Source: Rickettsiales bacterium
Lineage (GTDB): Bacteria; Pseudomonadota; Alphaproteobacteria; Rickettsiales; Deianiraeaceae
Direction: 5' to 3'
DNA: 18,347 nucleotides
Assembly: GCA_017477855.1 (NCBI GenBank)
Contig: JAFUUN010000076.1
Coordinates: 1-18,347 of the forward strand
Part shown: one piece after another, positions 6,910 through 13,309 of the stretch
Layout: each line of letters begins with the position of its first letter
How positions within the stretch are numbered: the first letter of the stretch is position 1
Made by a program: the position numbers and the translations under genes
The notes under the pieces: generated by a model
Seen by the model: the letters and a program-made list of their open reading frames with translations, nothing else
Told to the model about the DNA's origin: nothing
Databases searched by the model: none

Positions 6910-7551
6910 ATGGCTGAAATAGTACAAAAACCAACAGAAGAGAAGTCAAAAGAAGAGAAGAAATATGACGGTGGGGGCCGTTGGTATGTAGTCTTCAAAA
7001 GTGTTGTCAATGGTTTTAGTATTGGCGGTGTGGCTTTTACTATGTTGCAGGTTATGCCTTTTGGTATGCCAATTCTCGCAGTTATTGGTATTGCTCTCGC
7101 TATTGGAACGGCTGTAGCTATTCCATATGGAATTTCCAAAAATGCAAAGAGAAAAGAAAAAGAACTAAAAAAACTGCGCGAAATGGAAAAAGCAAATAAG
7201 AAAGTCCATGAAAAAATTGATGAACTTGCGGAAAACCAAAAAAAAGAAAAAGAAGAGCTTAAAGAACAAATTAAAGATGTGAAAAAGCCAACCGAAAAAG
7301 ACAAAGAGCAAGATCAAAAATTAAAAGATATAGATAAAAAACTAAAAGAAATAAATCAAAAAGCTGAGAAAATAAATCAGGAAACGGGCGATATAAATAA
7401 GAAAACTGAAAAAATAGACAAAAAAATTGATAAAAAAGAGAAGCAAACAAAAGATGATAAAAAACAAAAAGAAATAAACAATCTCACAAAAGCGATATTA
7501 AATAAAGAAGATATAAACAAAGTAAAAAATACACAGAAAACAAGAGGTTAG
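6910..7551 (+). CDS. Membrane hairpin plus Lys-rich coiled-coil protein; function unknown
   Basis: This 213-residue protein has three parts. Residues 1-31 are charged. Residues 32-52 and 54-75 form two hydrophobic segments joined at Met53-Pro54. From 77 to the end it is extremely rich in Lys and Glu, with heptad-like spacing (for example KEINQKAEKINQETGDINKK), strongly suggesting a long coiled coil. There is no signal peptide. The bilobed hydrophobic hairpin followed by a cytosolic-type coiled coil is the architecture of many chlamydial Inc proteins, but I claim no homology. Low-complexity lysine content may partly reflect AT-rich drift. ATG at 6910 lacks a Shine-Dalgarno. The stop TAG (7549-7551) overlaps the stop of the convergent EamA gene by 3 nt. 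Confidence 0.75.
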   Translation: MAEIVQKPTEEKSKEEKKYDGGGRWYVVFKSVVNGFSIGGVAFTMLQVMPFGMPILAVIGIALAIGTAVAIPYGISKNAKRKEKELKKLREMEKANKKVHEKIDELAENQKKEKEELKEQIKDVKKPTEKDKEQDQKLKDIDKKLKEINQKAEKINQETGDINKKTEKIDKKIDKKEKQTKDDKKQKEINNLTKAILNKEDINKVKNTQKTRG

Positions 7552-8435
7552 CTCCTCATGCCAAGCCAGACACTAAACATCAATATCAACATGCCAAGAA
7601 CCGCGACAGCATTCCAGACAAATCCTTCCATAATTGTACTGATTATCATGGCAAGAATTGGCATGATGAAGTTGATATAAGTACATTTGATTGCACCTTG
7701 TTTGGCAATGATGTAATAAATTCCGAGCAATGCAATTAATGAGGCCGTTATTGCCAAGAACACCAAGTTTGCCATGTATTTTACATTGAATAAATCAGCA
7801 GAAACCAATCCATCAACTGGACGTAGAATGAGACCTAAAAGTAAAAAGAATATCCCTGAAAAGATGAAGTTGTAAAGCATGAATGTCAATTTTGGCATAT
7901 TGCGAAGAGATTTCTCTGACTTTTCATATACGATATTTCCAAAGGCGGCCGCAAATGTTGCAATGAACGAGAAGAATATGCCAATCAATGTTTTTTTGAC
8001 ATCAACATTTCCTACTCCATGCAGCTGCTGATTGCATAACATAAATATTCCAATTGCACCAATTACACCACTCAATATGATTTTTTTGTTTAATTTTCTC
8101 CTTTCTACACACGCCCCCATGACTTCTGCGACAAAAATCTGCATTAACATCACACATGGAATAAGTCCTGATATGAGATATTTTGATGCATAACTTGCAA
8201 GCCAGACATTCAACTGGCTTCCTGCAACAAGCACTGATGCAAGAATTTCTGTCTTCATGATTTTTACTCTCTGCTTGAAGATTGGTATCAATACAAGCGT
8301 GACGATGGATGCAATCATCAATCTGTAAAACATTGTGTATTCAAGCGGAATGCTGAAACTTGATACAACGGCACATGAAATCCAACTTGTGCTTAAAAAC
8401 ACAACAGCACTTATCCAAGCAAGGACTAATAGCAT
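7548..8435 (-). CDS. EamA/DMT-family transporter
   Basis: This 295-residue protein is built almost wholly of hydrophobic helices, about ten, in two halves: roughly 1-135 and 150-295, with the polar link VGNVDVKKT between them. That is the inverted-repeat plan of drug/metabolite (EamA) exporters and permeases. Helix-ending features such as FYRLMIASIVTLVLIPIF in the first half and AITASLIALLGIYYIIAKQG in the second match the family (the FxR-like segment after helix 2, and the late helix followed by a small-residue turn). Substrates of DMT proteins in host-associated bacteria include amino acids and S-adenosylmethionine, but nothing here identifies the cargo. ATG at 8435 follows the best promoter of the window, only 6 nt away, so the mRNA is probably leaderless. 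Confidence 0.88.
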   Translation of the reverse strand: MLLVLAWISAVVFLSTSWISCAVVSSFSIPLEYTMFYRLMIASIVTLVLIPIFKQRVKIMKTEILASVLVAGSQLNVWLASYASKYLISGLIPCVMLMQIFVAEVMGACVERRKLNKKIILSGVIGAIGIFMLCNQQLHGVGNVDVKKTLIGIFFSFIATFAAAFGNIVYEKSEKSLRNMPKLTFMLYNFIFSGIFFLLLGLILRPVDGLVSADLFNVKYMANLVFLAITASLIALLGIYYIIAKQGAIKCTYINFIMPILAMIISTIMEGFVWNAVAVLGMLILMFSVWLGMRS

Positions 8436-8441
8436 AATGAT

Positions 8442-8471
8442 ATTATAGCATTAAATGTTTTTAATTGTCAA
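8442..8471 (-). promoter_or_regulatory. Consensus promoter of the EamA gene, predicted leaderless
   Basis: On the minus strand a perfect TTGACA (8471-8466) and a perfect TATAAT (8447-8442) are separated by 18 nt. Only 6 nt separate TATAAT from the ATG at 8435. With the usual 6-8 nt from -10 to the start site, transcription begins at or next to the A of the ATG. Repeat copy 4 begins 8 bp upstream of the -35. Confidence 0.75.
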
Positions 8472-8478
8472 TAAATGT

Positions 8479-8572
8479 GTTGCGCAGCGCGGAGCGCGTT
8501 TGCTGGACGAAGTGGAACGTAGCGGAACGAGGAGATTGCAAACGGCGAGGGCGTGGCCTCGGGCGGCGCAAC
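8479..8572 (+). repeat. GC-rich interspersed palindromic element, copy 4 (type B)
   Basis: Bounded by GTTGCGC (8479-8485) and GCGCAAC (8566-8572). The internal stem is CGTTTGC/GCAAACG, with C:G where type A has G:C. The loop is longer than in type A and contains GGACGAAGTGGAACGTAGCG. The signature GGCGAGGGCGTGG and the CGAGG/CCTCG hairpin are intact. It lies between the divergent EamA gene and the acidic orphan. Confidence 0.92.
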
Positions 8573-8663
8573 ATCATAATTATGTTTAAATATAGCAACT
8601 AATCAAAAATCATTGATTTTTTTAATTTTTTTGATAAATTTTAATAGTTTTAATGTTTTTTTT

Positions 8664-9089
8664 ATGTTTCATATATGGGATCTTCCGCAAGCAGTACGCA
8701 ACACTCTCCAAAATAGAGGAGCAAATAATATACATGTTGATAATTACGCTGGTGGTGGAGTTGCTATAACAGGTAATTTTACAATCACAAATGAACACTT
8801 TAACAATGAACATCTTAATTTTGTTATTCATCCATTAGCTAATCACGAGGATGAGTATGTATTGTTTACTATAAGTAATGAAGATGGAGAAACGTTGGCA
8901 GAAACAGATGGCCTAGTTAGTCCTTCATCAGTATGTGATTTATTAACAGAATACATCAGCAACCCTCAATTAGCCATTGCAAATGGACACTTTACAGAAG
9001 GTGGCGACTTTGTGGAAGTTTCTGACGACGAAGCTGAACAAAATTTAAATCAAACAAACAATAATCTCAATCAAAACAATGGTATTTGA
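8664..9089 (+). CDS. Acidic protein of unknown function
   Basis: From ATG 8664 the product has 141 residues, with no signal peptide and no membrane segment. It is acidic and Asn-rich. The first two thirds look like a mixed alpha/beta fold (FHIWDLPQAVRNTL helix, then strands around GGGVAITGNFTI, LNFVIHPL and YVLFTISNED), and the tail is low-complexity (NLNQTNNNLNQNNG). I recognise no family. The frame is open to a TTG at 8613, but that extra segment is only AT-rich Phe/Asn/Ile sequence, so the ATG is preferred. Eight T residues directly precede the ATG and no Shine-Dalgarno is present. A TTGATA (8631-8636) with TAATGT (8651-8656) could serve as promoter. Confidence 0.65.
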   Translation: MFHIWDLPQAVRNTLQNRGANNIHVDNYAGGGVAITGNFTITNEHFNNEHLNFVIHPLANHEDEYVLFTISNEDGETLAETDGLVSPSSVCDLLTEYISNPQLAIANGHFTEGGDFVEVSDDEAEQNLNQTNNNLNQNNGI

Positions 9090-9170
9090 TAAAAAAAACT
9101 CCCCATATTATTGTTTTTTAGCAAAAATTTCCTATCTTGACTTTTACTATTGCGGCATAACACTCACCTC

Positions 9171-9674
9171 GTGAACTTTGCACTTTATTTATCGCCACTG
9201 TTTTTGATAATTGCATCAATAAAAATCGCAGGTCTGTTTGCAAGTGTGTTGCCTTGTGCACTATTGTCTGTTGTCATTTTCCTGCTCTCGCATCTGATTG
9301 TAAATATCAGGAACAATAATCGCTTGTGTATTTTAGTTATGGTTTCCGTATATTATCTCATCTACGACATCTTCATGTATATCCCGGTCGGAACAAGCAC
9401 ATTGGCGTTTGCAGTTGCCAGCTTGTTTTACCAGTCGGTTACACGTGTGTATAAAGATAACATCTTGTTCAAATATTATATTCTATTTGGATTTATCTTT
9501 TTTGGCATCATTTTCCTGTCGCAGTTGCTGATTTCCGAAACATTAACAATTTATTCTTTTATCTACCAAATGTGCTTTTACCTGATGTGTTGTTATATTA
9601 TTTTCTCTACAATAGAAAGAAACACAAATCTATCTGCACTCGGAAAAATGAGTATTAGAAGAAGAACAAATTGA
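9171..9674 (+). CDS. Probable MreD-like rod-shape membrane protein
   Basis: This small polytopic protein has 167 residues from GTG 9171 (174 from TTG 9150) and about five membrane helices. Length and helix number match MreD. The segment YDIFMYIPVGTSTLAFAVAS resembles the conserved MreD stretch where an Asp is followed by a Pro-x-Gly and a small-residue helix. A basic residue near the next helix start (SVTRVYKD) and a basic tail (SIRRRTN) also fit. MreD acts with MreC, RodA and PBP2 in cell elongation. No mreB or mreC lies beside it, so the call rests on general resemblance only. Other small integral membrane families remain possible. Repeat copy 5 follows 40 bp after the stop. Confidence 0.45.
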   Translation: MNFALYLSPLFLIIASIKIAGLFASVLPCALLSVVIFLLSHLIVNIRNNNRLCILVMVSVYYLIYDIFMYIPVGTSTLAFAVASLFYQSVTRVYKDNILFKYYILFGFIFFGIIFLSQLLISETLTIYSFIYQMCFYLMCCYIIFSTIERNTNLSALGKMSIRRRTN

Positions 9675-9714
9675 CTGCCTTTGCTACATTAAAATAAAAA
9701 AAATCAAAATTTCT

Positions 9715-9808
9715 ATTGCGCTGCCCGAGGCCACGCCCTCGCCGTTTGCAATCTCCTCGTTCCGCTACGCTCCACTTCGTCCAGCAAACGCGCTCCGCGC
9801 CGCGCAAT
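9715..9808 (-). repeat. GC-rich interspersed palindromic element, copy 5 (type B)
   Basis: Reverse orientation, bounded by ATTGCGC (9715-9721) and GCGCAAT (9802-9808). The outermost pair is A:T where most copies have G:C, so pairing is kept. The internal stem is CGTTTGC/GCAAACG as in copy 4, with the longer type B loop. It separates the MreD-like gene from ffh. A TTGACA at 9822-9827 lies 13 bp beyond it and may belong to ffh. Confidence 0.92.
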
Positions 9809-9863
9809 AAAATTAACATACTTGACATTTGTAATAAGTTGTGGAGCATCTACCTGTTAAGTT

Positions 9864-11138
9864 GTGTTAGAAAGTACTTTCAACAAATTGAATACTATTT
9901 TATCTGGGTTCAAAAATAGTGCTTTTACACGAAGTGAAATCAACGAACTTGTTTCAGATATCAATGAGGCTTTTTTAAGTGCTGACATTCCATATGAATA
10001 TGTTGAAGCATTGACTACAAATTTGAATGCAAAATTACCAACATTAAGGTCAAAAAAGATGGACAAAGCAGCTGTCATTGGTGGATTGATCAAGTCATAT
10101 TTGGATAAAACATTTGATTATCGTTCCAAAGGAATAACGTTGAAGGATGATGCTATAACCGCAATAGCAGTATGCGGAACAAATGGTGTTGGCAAGACAT
10201 CGTTCATTGCAAAACTCGCAAATTTGATACAGAGAGATTATGGCAAAAGCGTAATGTGTATATCGTTTGATAAGACAAGACCAGCCGCACAGGAACAGCT
10301 TAAAGTGTTGTGTGATAACAACAAAATTGAATTCGTGCAACTTGATGACACAAACTTTAAGAAAAATCTTGAACGTGCCGCAAATATAGTACAGTATCGT
10401 CTTGTTGATGTCTTGCTGGTTGATACAGCAGGAATTAGCCCAGATAATCAGGAGGGTGCAGTGCAGCTGAGTGAAATCATGAAGACCATACGTTTTGATG
10501 AGCGGTTGCTCGTTTTGGACGGCACTTTTGGTCAGTATGCAATAGACCTTATCAAAAAGTTCACTACATTAGCACAACCAACTGGATTTGTGATCACAAA
10601 AACAGAATCCGACCAAAAAGGTGGTGTATTTTTCTCAGTTAGAACAGCCAGCGACAAGCCAATTTACTACATCACACACGGTGAAAAAATTGATGACATA
10701 ACACCATTTAATCGGTATACAATCGGAAATGCACTATTCTCTGATGGTGGACTGCGGCGTCTTATTGAGAGCTTCCATGCAAGCAATCAGGAGGAAATCC
10801 TGACAATGATAAACAAAGCAAAACACCAAGCACTAAATTATGAAGACTTAAAGACACAGCTGACGCAACTTGTTAACTTTGGCAAACTTGATAAAGTGCT
10901 ATCTGTGCTACCTCACACAAGGTCATTTTTCAATGTCAAAATGGGAGCAGAAACATTCAACATGATAAAAAAATGGATCGCAATCATCAATGCAATGACG
11001 ATTTACGAGCGTAAAACCCCAGCATGTTTAGGTATAGAGCGCATGAACCGCATTGCCAAAGGTTCTGGCACAACAATTGCAGATGTCATGACGTTAAAGA
11101 AAAAACTGGAAGAGATCAACCTATCTCTGGCCAGTTAG
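9864..11138 (+). CDS. ffh: Signal recognition particle protein (Ffh), divergent GTPase motifs
   Basis: This 424-residue SRP GTPase has the N helical domain (1-95), G domain (about 96-300) and M domain (about 310-424). It delivers nascent membrane proteins to FtsY with 4.5S RNA. Seen: GTNGVGKTS (105-113), DKTRPAAQEQL (136-146), VDTAG (186-190), ITKTESDQKGG (244-254), GEKIDD (273-278) and the RNA-binding segment RIAKGSGTT (396-404). The last, plus rpsP downstream, points to Ffh rather than FtsY. Oddities: DTAGR reads DTAGI, TKxD reads TKTE, and the M domain is short and poor in methionine. Length is slightly below the usual 450 or so. The start is GTG 9864. TTGACA at 9822-9827 may be its -35, with only a poor -10. 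No 4.5S RNA gene was found in the window. Confidence 0.9.
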   Translation: MLESTFNKLNTILSGFKNSAFTRSEINELVSDINEAFLSADIPYEYVEALTTNLNAKLPTLRSKKMDKAAVIGGLIKSYLDKTFDYRSKGITLKDDAITAIAVCGTNGVGKTSFIAKLANLIQRDYGKSVMCISFDKTRPAAQEQLKVLCDNNKIEFVQLDDTNFKKNLERAANIVQYRLVDVLLVDTAGISPDNQEGAVQLSEIMKTIRFDERLLVLDGTFGQYAIDLIKKFTTLAQPTGFVITKTESDQKGGVFFSVRTASDKPIYYITHGEKIDDITPFNRYTIGNALFSDGGLRRLIESFHASNQEEILTMINKAKHQALNYEDLKTQLTQLVNFGKLDKVLSVLPHTRSFFNVKMGAETFNMIKKWIAIINAMTIYERKTPACLGIERMNRIAKGSGTTIADVMTLKKKLEEINLSLAS

Positions 11139-11153
11139 TTTAATATATCCTGC

Positions 11154-11891
11154 ATGCTGTCAAGAATTCTACCTATTTGTCTGGTTTTGATTTTGTCGGC
11201 ATGCCAAAAAGTAAGTCCGCAACTTGGCGAGCAAAGCTACATAAAACAGAAGAAAGTTTGCACAGTCATGAGAATTGAGGACAATGAAAGCCGCCTTTTC
11301 TATAACGCACTGACAGAAAACCTCGGCGAACACAAACTACCAAACTGTGATTACATTCTATACATCTCGTTTTACACAACAAAAAGAGCACTTGGTGCTG
11401 TGTCCGGAATTCAACTGCAAAACTCTATTACGACAACCGCCAAATACTACCTATTTAGGTATAACGACAAGAAACACAAGGAAATCAATGACATTGTTAA
11501 CCACCCAACTACACTTGAAAATTCCATCTATACAAGTCGCAAAAATGAATACATCGCACTGTCAAGAACAAGAGAATACAAACGAAACCGCCTTATCAGA
11601 AGAGATTATACGAACGCATATAGGCAAGATATACGCAGATTGGCTGAGCATTTAAAAGTTGCAGCACAAGGGCAATCGACAGAGAAAAACAACTTTGCTT
11701 CAAACCCATTGTTGATTACAACTGAAACACAAGGAGAAACAGATGCACGTGAAAATATAGTAAAAACAGTGGCCAAGCATGTATTTGATGACATAAGTAT
11801 TGATATTTTGGAAGACATTGAAGAACCAAAGGATCTGGAACTTGAAGATGATTTTACAAATACAGCAAATATTGATTTTGCCGAATATTAG
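11154..11891 (+). CDS. Lipoprotein, probably LptE-like LPS-assembly protein
   Basis: This 245-residue protein has a signal peptide ending in the lipobox LSAC (lipidated Cys17). The body resembles alphaproteobacterial LptE in pattern: an early segment with a helix beginning RLFYNALTENL, a strand YILYISFYTTKRA, then SITTTAKYYLFRYNDKKHKE (a strand with a turn like the 'atry.l...y.L.d' region of LptE), ENSIYTSRKNEYIALSRTRE and a helix DIRRLAEHLKVAA. LptE plugs LptD, which inserts LPS in the outer membrane. The tail (190-245) is acidic and extra. It starts 15 nt after ffh and is likely co-transcribed. The call is by pattern only. An eptA-like gene in the same window independently suggests that lipid A is made. 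Confidence 0.5.
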   Translation: MLSRILPICLVLILSACQKVSPQLGEQSYIKQKKVCTVMRIEDNESRLFYNALTENLGEHKLPNCDYILYISFYTTKRALGAVSGIQLQNSITTTAKYYLFRYNDKKHKEINDIVNHPTTLENSIYTSRKNEYIALSRTREYKRNRLIRRDYTNAYRQDIRRLAEHLKVAAQGQSTEKNNFASNPLLITTETQGETDARENIVKTVAKHVFDDISIDILEDIEEPKDLELEDDFTNTANIDFAEY

Positions 11892-11893
11892 TG

Positions 11894-11975
11894 GTTGCGC
11901 TGCCCGAGGCCACGCCCTCGCCGTTTGGCTGCGCCTCGTTCCTCGGCGGCCAAACGCGCTCCGCCCTGGCGCAAC
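11894..11975 (-). repeat. GC-rich interspersed palindromic element, copy 6 (type A)
   Basis: Reverse orientation, bounded by GTTGCGC (11894-11900) and GCGCAAC (11969-11975), with internal stem CGTTTGGC/GGCCAAACG. It starts just 2 bp after the stop codon of the LptE-like gene and splits it from rpsP. A TTGACA (11997-12002) lies 21 bp beyond, though no matching -10 sits at the normal distance. Confidence 0.92.
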
Positions 11976-12042
11976 ATATGAAATGCGATTAATAACTTGA
12001 CAATAAAAAATTGCCAGCCAGCTTGCAGTATATTCATTATTT

Positions 12043-12372
12043 ATGTTAAGAATAAGATTGACACGCGGAGGCTCCAAGAAGGATGCACACTACAAGATTG
12101 TTGTCATTGAAAAAACAAGGAAAAGAGATGGTCGCGCAGCAGATATCATTGGCCATTATCACCCAAACGTTCACAGTGAAAACAGATTTGTTGTTGATGC
12201 AGGAAAACTGGATAAATGGATTGCAGTAGGCGCAATTCCAAGCGATGTTGTGGTTCGTCTTTGCTTGAAAAACGGTTTTGATGCTGTCAAAAAGTTTGAA
12301 GTAAAACATGTTGAAGGAGCGAACTTCAAGAAGACACGTAAAGAGGTGAAAGCCGCCGCATCAGCAAAATAA
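12043..12372 (+). CDS. rpsP: 30S ribosomal protein S16
   Basis: This 109-residue protein is clearly S16: MLRIRLTRGGSKKDAHYKIV at the N-terminus, then KTRKRDGRAADIIGHYHP, the strand ending FVVDAGKLDKWIAVGAIPSD and the helix VVVRLCLKNGF. The basic Ala/Lys-rich tail (about 85-109) is typical of alphaproteobacterial forms. S16 binds 16S rRNA early in 30S assembly. The position near ffh is a common arrangement, though here an LptE-like gene and repeat copy 6 come between. A TATATT (12029-12034) lies 8 nt before the ATG and could give a near-leaderless message, but no -35 fits it at normal spacing. comF follows 4 nt after the stop. Confidence 0.97.
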   Translation: MLRIRLTRGGSKKDAHYKIVVIEKTRKRDGRAADIIGHYHPNVHSENRFVVDAGKLDKWIAVGAIPSDVVVRLCLKNGFDAVKKFEVKHVEGANFKKTRKEVKAAASAK

Positions 12373-12376
12373 TTAG

Positions 12377-13156
12377 ATGAGATTTTCTTGCACAATTTGG
12401 CGTTTTATTTGCAAATTAATTGATTGTGTCGTTCCAGAGTGCTGTTTTGTCTGCGGAAATGTTCTGACTTCCAACGAAAAAAGTGACTGGATATGTAGCC
12501 AATGTGGTAAATTGTTTGTATCAATAAATCAAAATGAGTGTTGTCAAAAATGTGGCTATCCGATGCCAAAGGAGAATTTCCTTGATGCGCATTCGCAATG
12601 CCAAAGTTGCGCGCATTATAAGCCGTATTTTCTCATGGCGCGCTCTGCTATGCAATATCGCAATGGAGCACGGCGCGCACTATTGCTTCTCAAATTCCAC
12701 TTCAACACAGATGGACTAAAATTCATCGGCGAACAGATGTATAAAGCATATTTACGGTCTGACACGCCACGACCTGATATTGTTTGCTTTGTGCCAATTA
12801 CAAGACGAAAACTATTTTTCAAGGGCTTCAACCACGCTGCGCTTGTAGCCAACGCATTCATTTATGCCGCACGCGAGCATGGTGACAATCTCAATTTGGT
12901 ATATGATTTGCTCGTCAAAACAGCCAAGACACAACAGTCCAAGGAGCTAAATCAGGCTGGAAGATTGCAGAAAAAGCACTTTATCAAAATTAATGATAAG
13001 CATTTTGAGACAGTTCGCAAAGCCAAGAATATTCTCGTAATTGATGACATCATGACAACTGGCGGGACATTAAACAATGTTGCAAAGATTATCACTGCTA
13101 TCAGCCCTATGTGTAATGTCTATTGCCTGACGTTTTCGCGCACAATGCTTTATTAA
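12377..13156 (+). CDS. comF: ComF-family amidophosphoribosyltransferase-like protein
   Basis: This 259-residue protein has two parts. The N-terminal zinc-ribbon region carries four cysteine pairs (CFVC about 23-26, CSQC about 40-43, CQKCGYP about 56-62, CQSC about 74-77). The C-terminal PRPP-binding phosphoribosyltransferase domain carries the VPITRRKLFFKGFNHAALVA block (about 138-157) and the signature ILVIDDIMTTGGTL (about 217-230), where the acidic pair and TTGGT bind PRPP. In competent bacteria ComF helps DNA uptake or processing; in others its role is unclear. The start lies 4 nt after rpsP with no Shine-Dalgarno, suggesting translational coupling. Repeat copy 7 begins immediately after the stop. 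Confidence 0.93.
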   Translation: MRFSCTIWRFICKLIDCVVPECCFVCGNVLTSNEKSDWICSQCGKLFVSINQNECCQKCGYPMPKENFLDAHSQCQSCAHYKPYFLMARSAMQYRNGARRALLLLKFHFNTDGLKFIGEQMYKAYLRSDTPRPDIVCFVPITRRKLFFKGFNHAALVANAFIYAAREHGDNLNLVYDLLVKTAKTQQSKELNQAGRLQKKHFIKINDKHFETVRKAKNILVIDDIMTTGGTLNNVAKIITAISPMCNVYCLTFSRTMLY

Positions 13157-13157
13157 A

Positions 13158-13237
13158 TTGCGCCGCCCGAGGCCACGCCCTCGCCGTTTGGCTGCGCCTC
13201 GTTCCTCAGCGGCCAAACGCGCTCCGCGCTGCGCAAC
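13158..13237 (-). repeat. GC-rich interspersed palindromic element, copy 7 (type A)
   Basis: Reverse orientation, beginning TTGCGCC one base after the comF stop and ending GCGCAAC at 13237. The outermost pair is A:C (ATTGCGC against GCGCAAC), a mismatch. The internal stem CGTTTGGC/GGCCAAACG is intact. Confidence 0.92.
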
Positions 13238-13276
13238 AACAAATCAATAAAAACAATATAACCACACAAAAAGAAT

Positions 13277-13303
13277 TTGATTGTTTTTTTTTTTTGTTAA
13301 AAT
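13277..13303 (+). promoter_or_regulatory. Candidate promoter with 12-T tract in the spacer
   Basis: TTGATT (13277-13282) and TAAAAT (13298-13303) are separated by 15 nt, of which 12 are an unbroken T run (13284-13295). The ATG at 13310 lies 6 nt beyond the -10, so the message would be leaderless. A homopolymer in the spacer is the layout of slip-strand phase-variable promoters. Two more T residues would give the ideal 17-nt spacing. Confidence 0.45.
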
Positions 13304-13309
13304 ATATGT

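Noticed and set aside
6906..7304. Minus-strand Ser/Phe-rich frame opposite the coiled-coil gene
   Set aside because: It is the complement of Lys/Glu codons (AAA/GAA become TTT/TTC); low complexity, with no promoter or plausible product.
11997..12034. TTGACA (11997) plus TATATT (12029) as one rpsP promoter
   Set aside because: The spacer is 26 nt, too long; one of the two boxes may be real but not as a pair.
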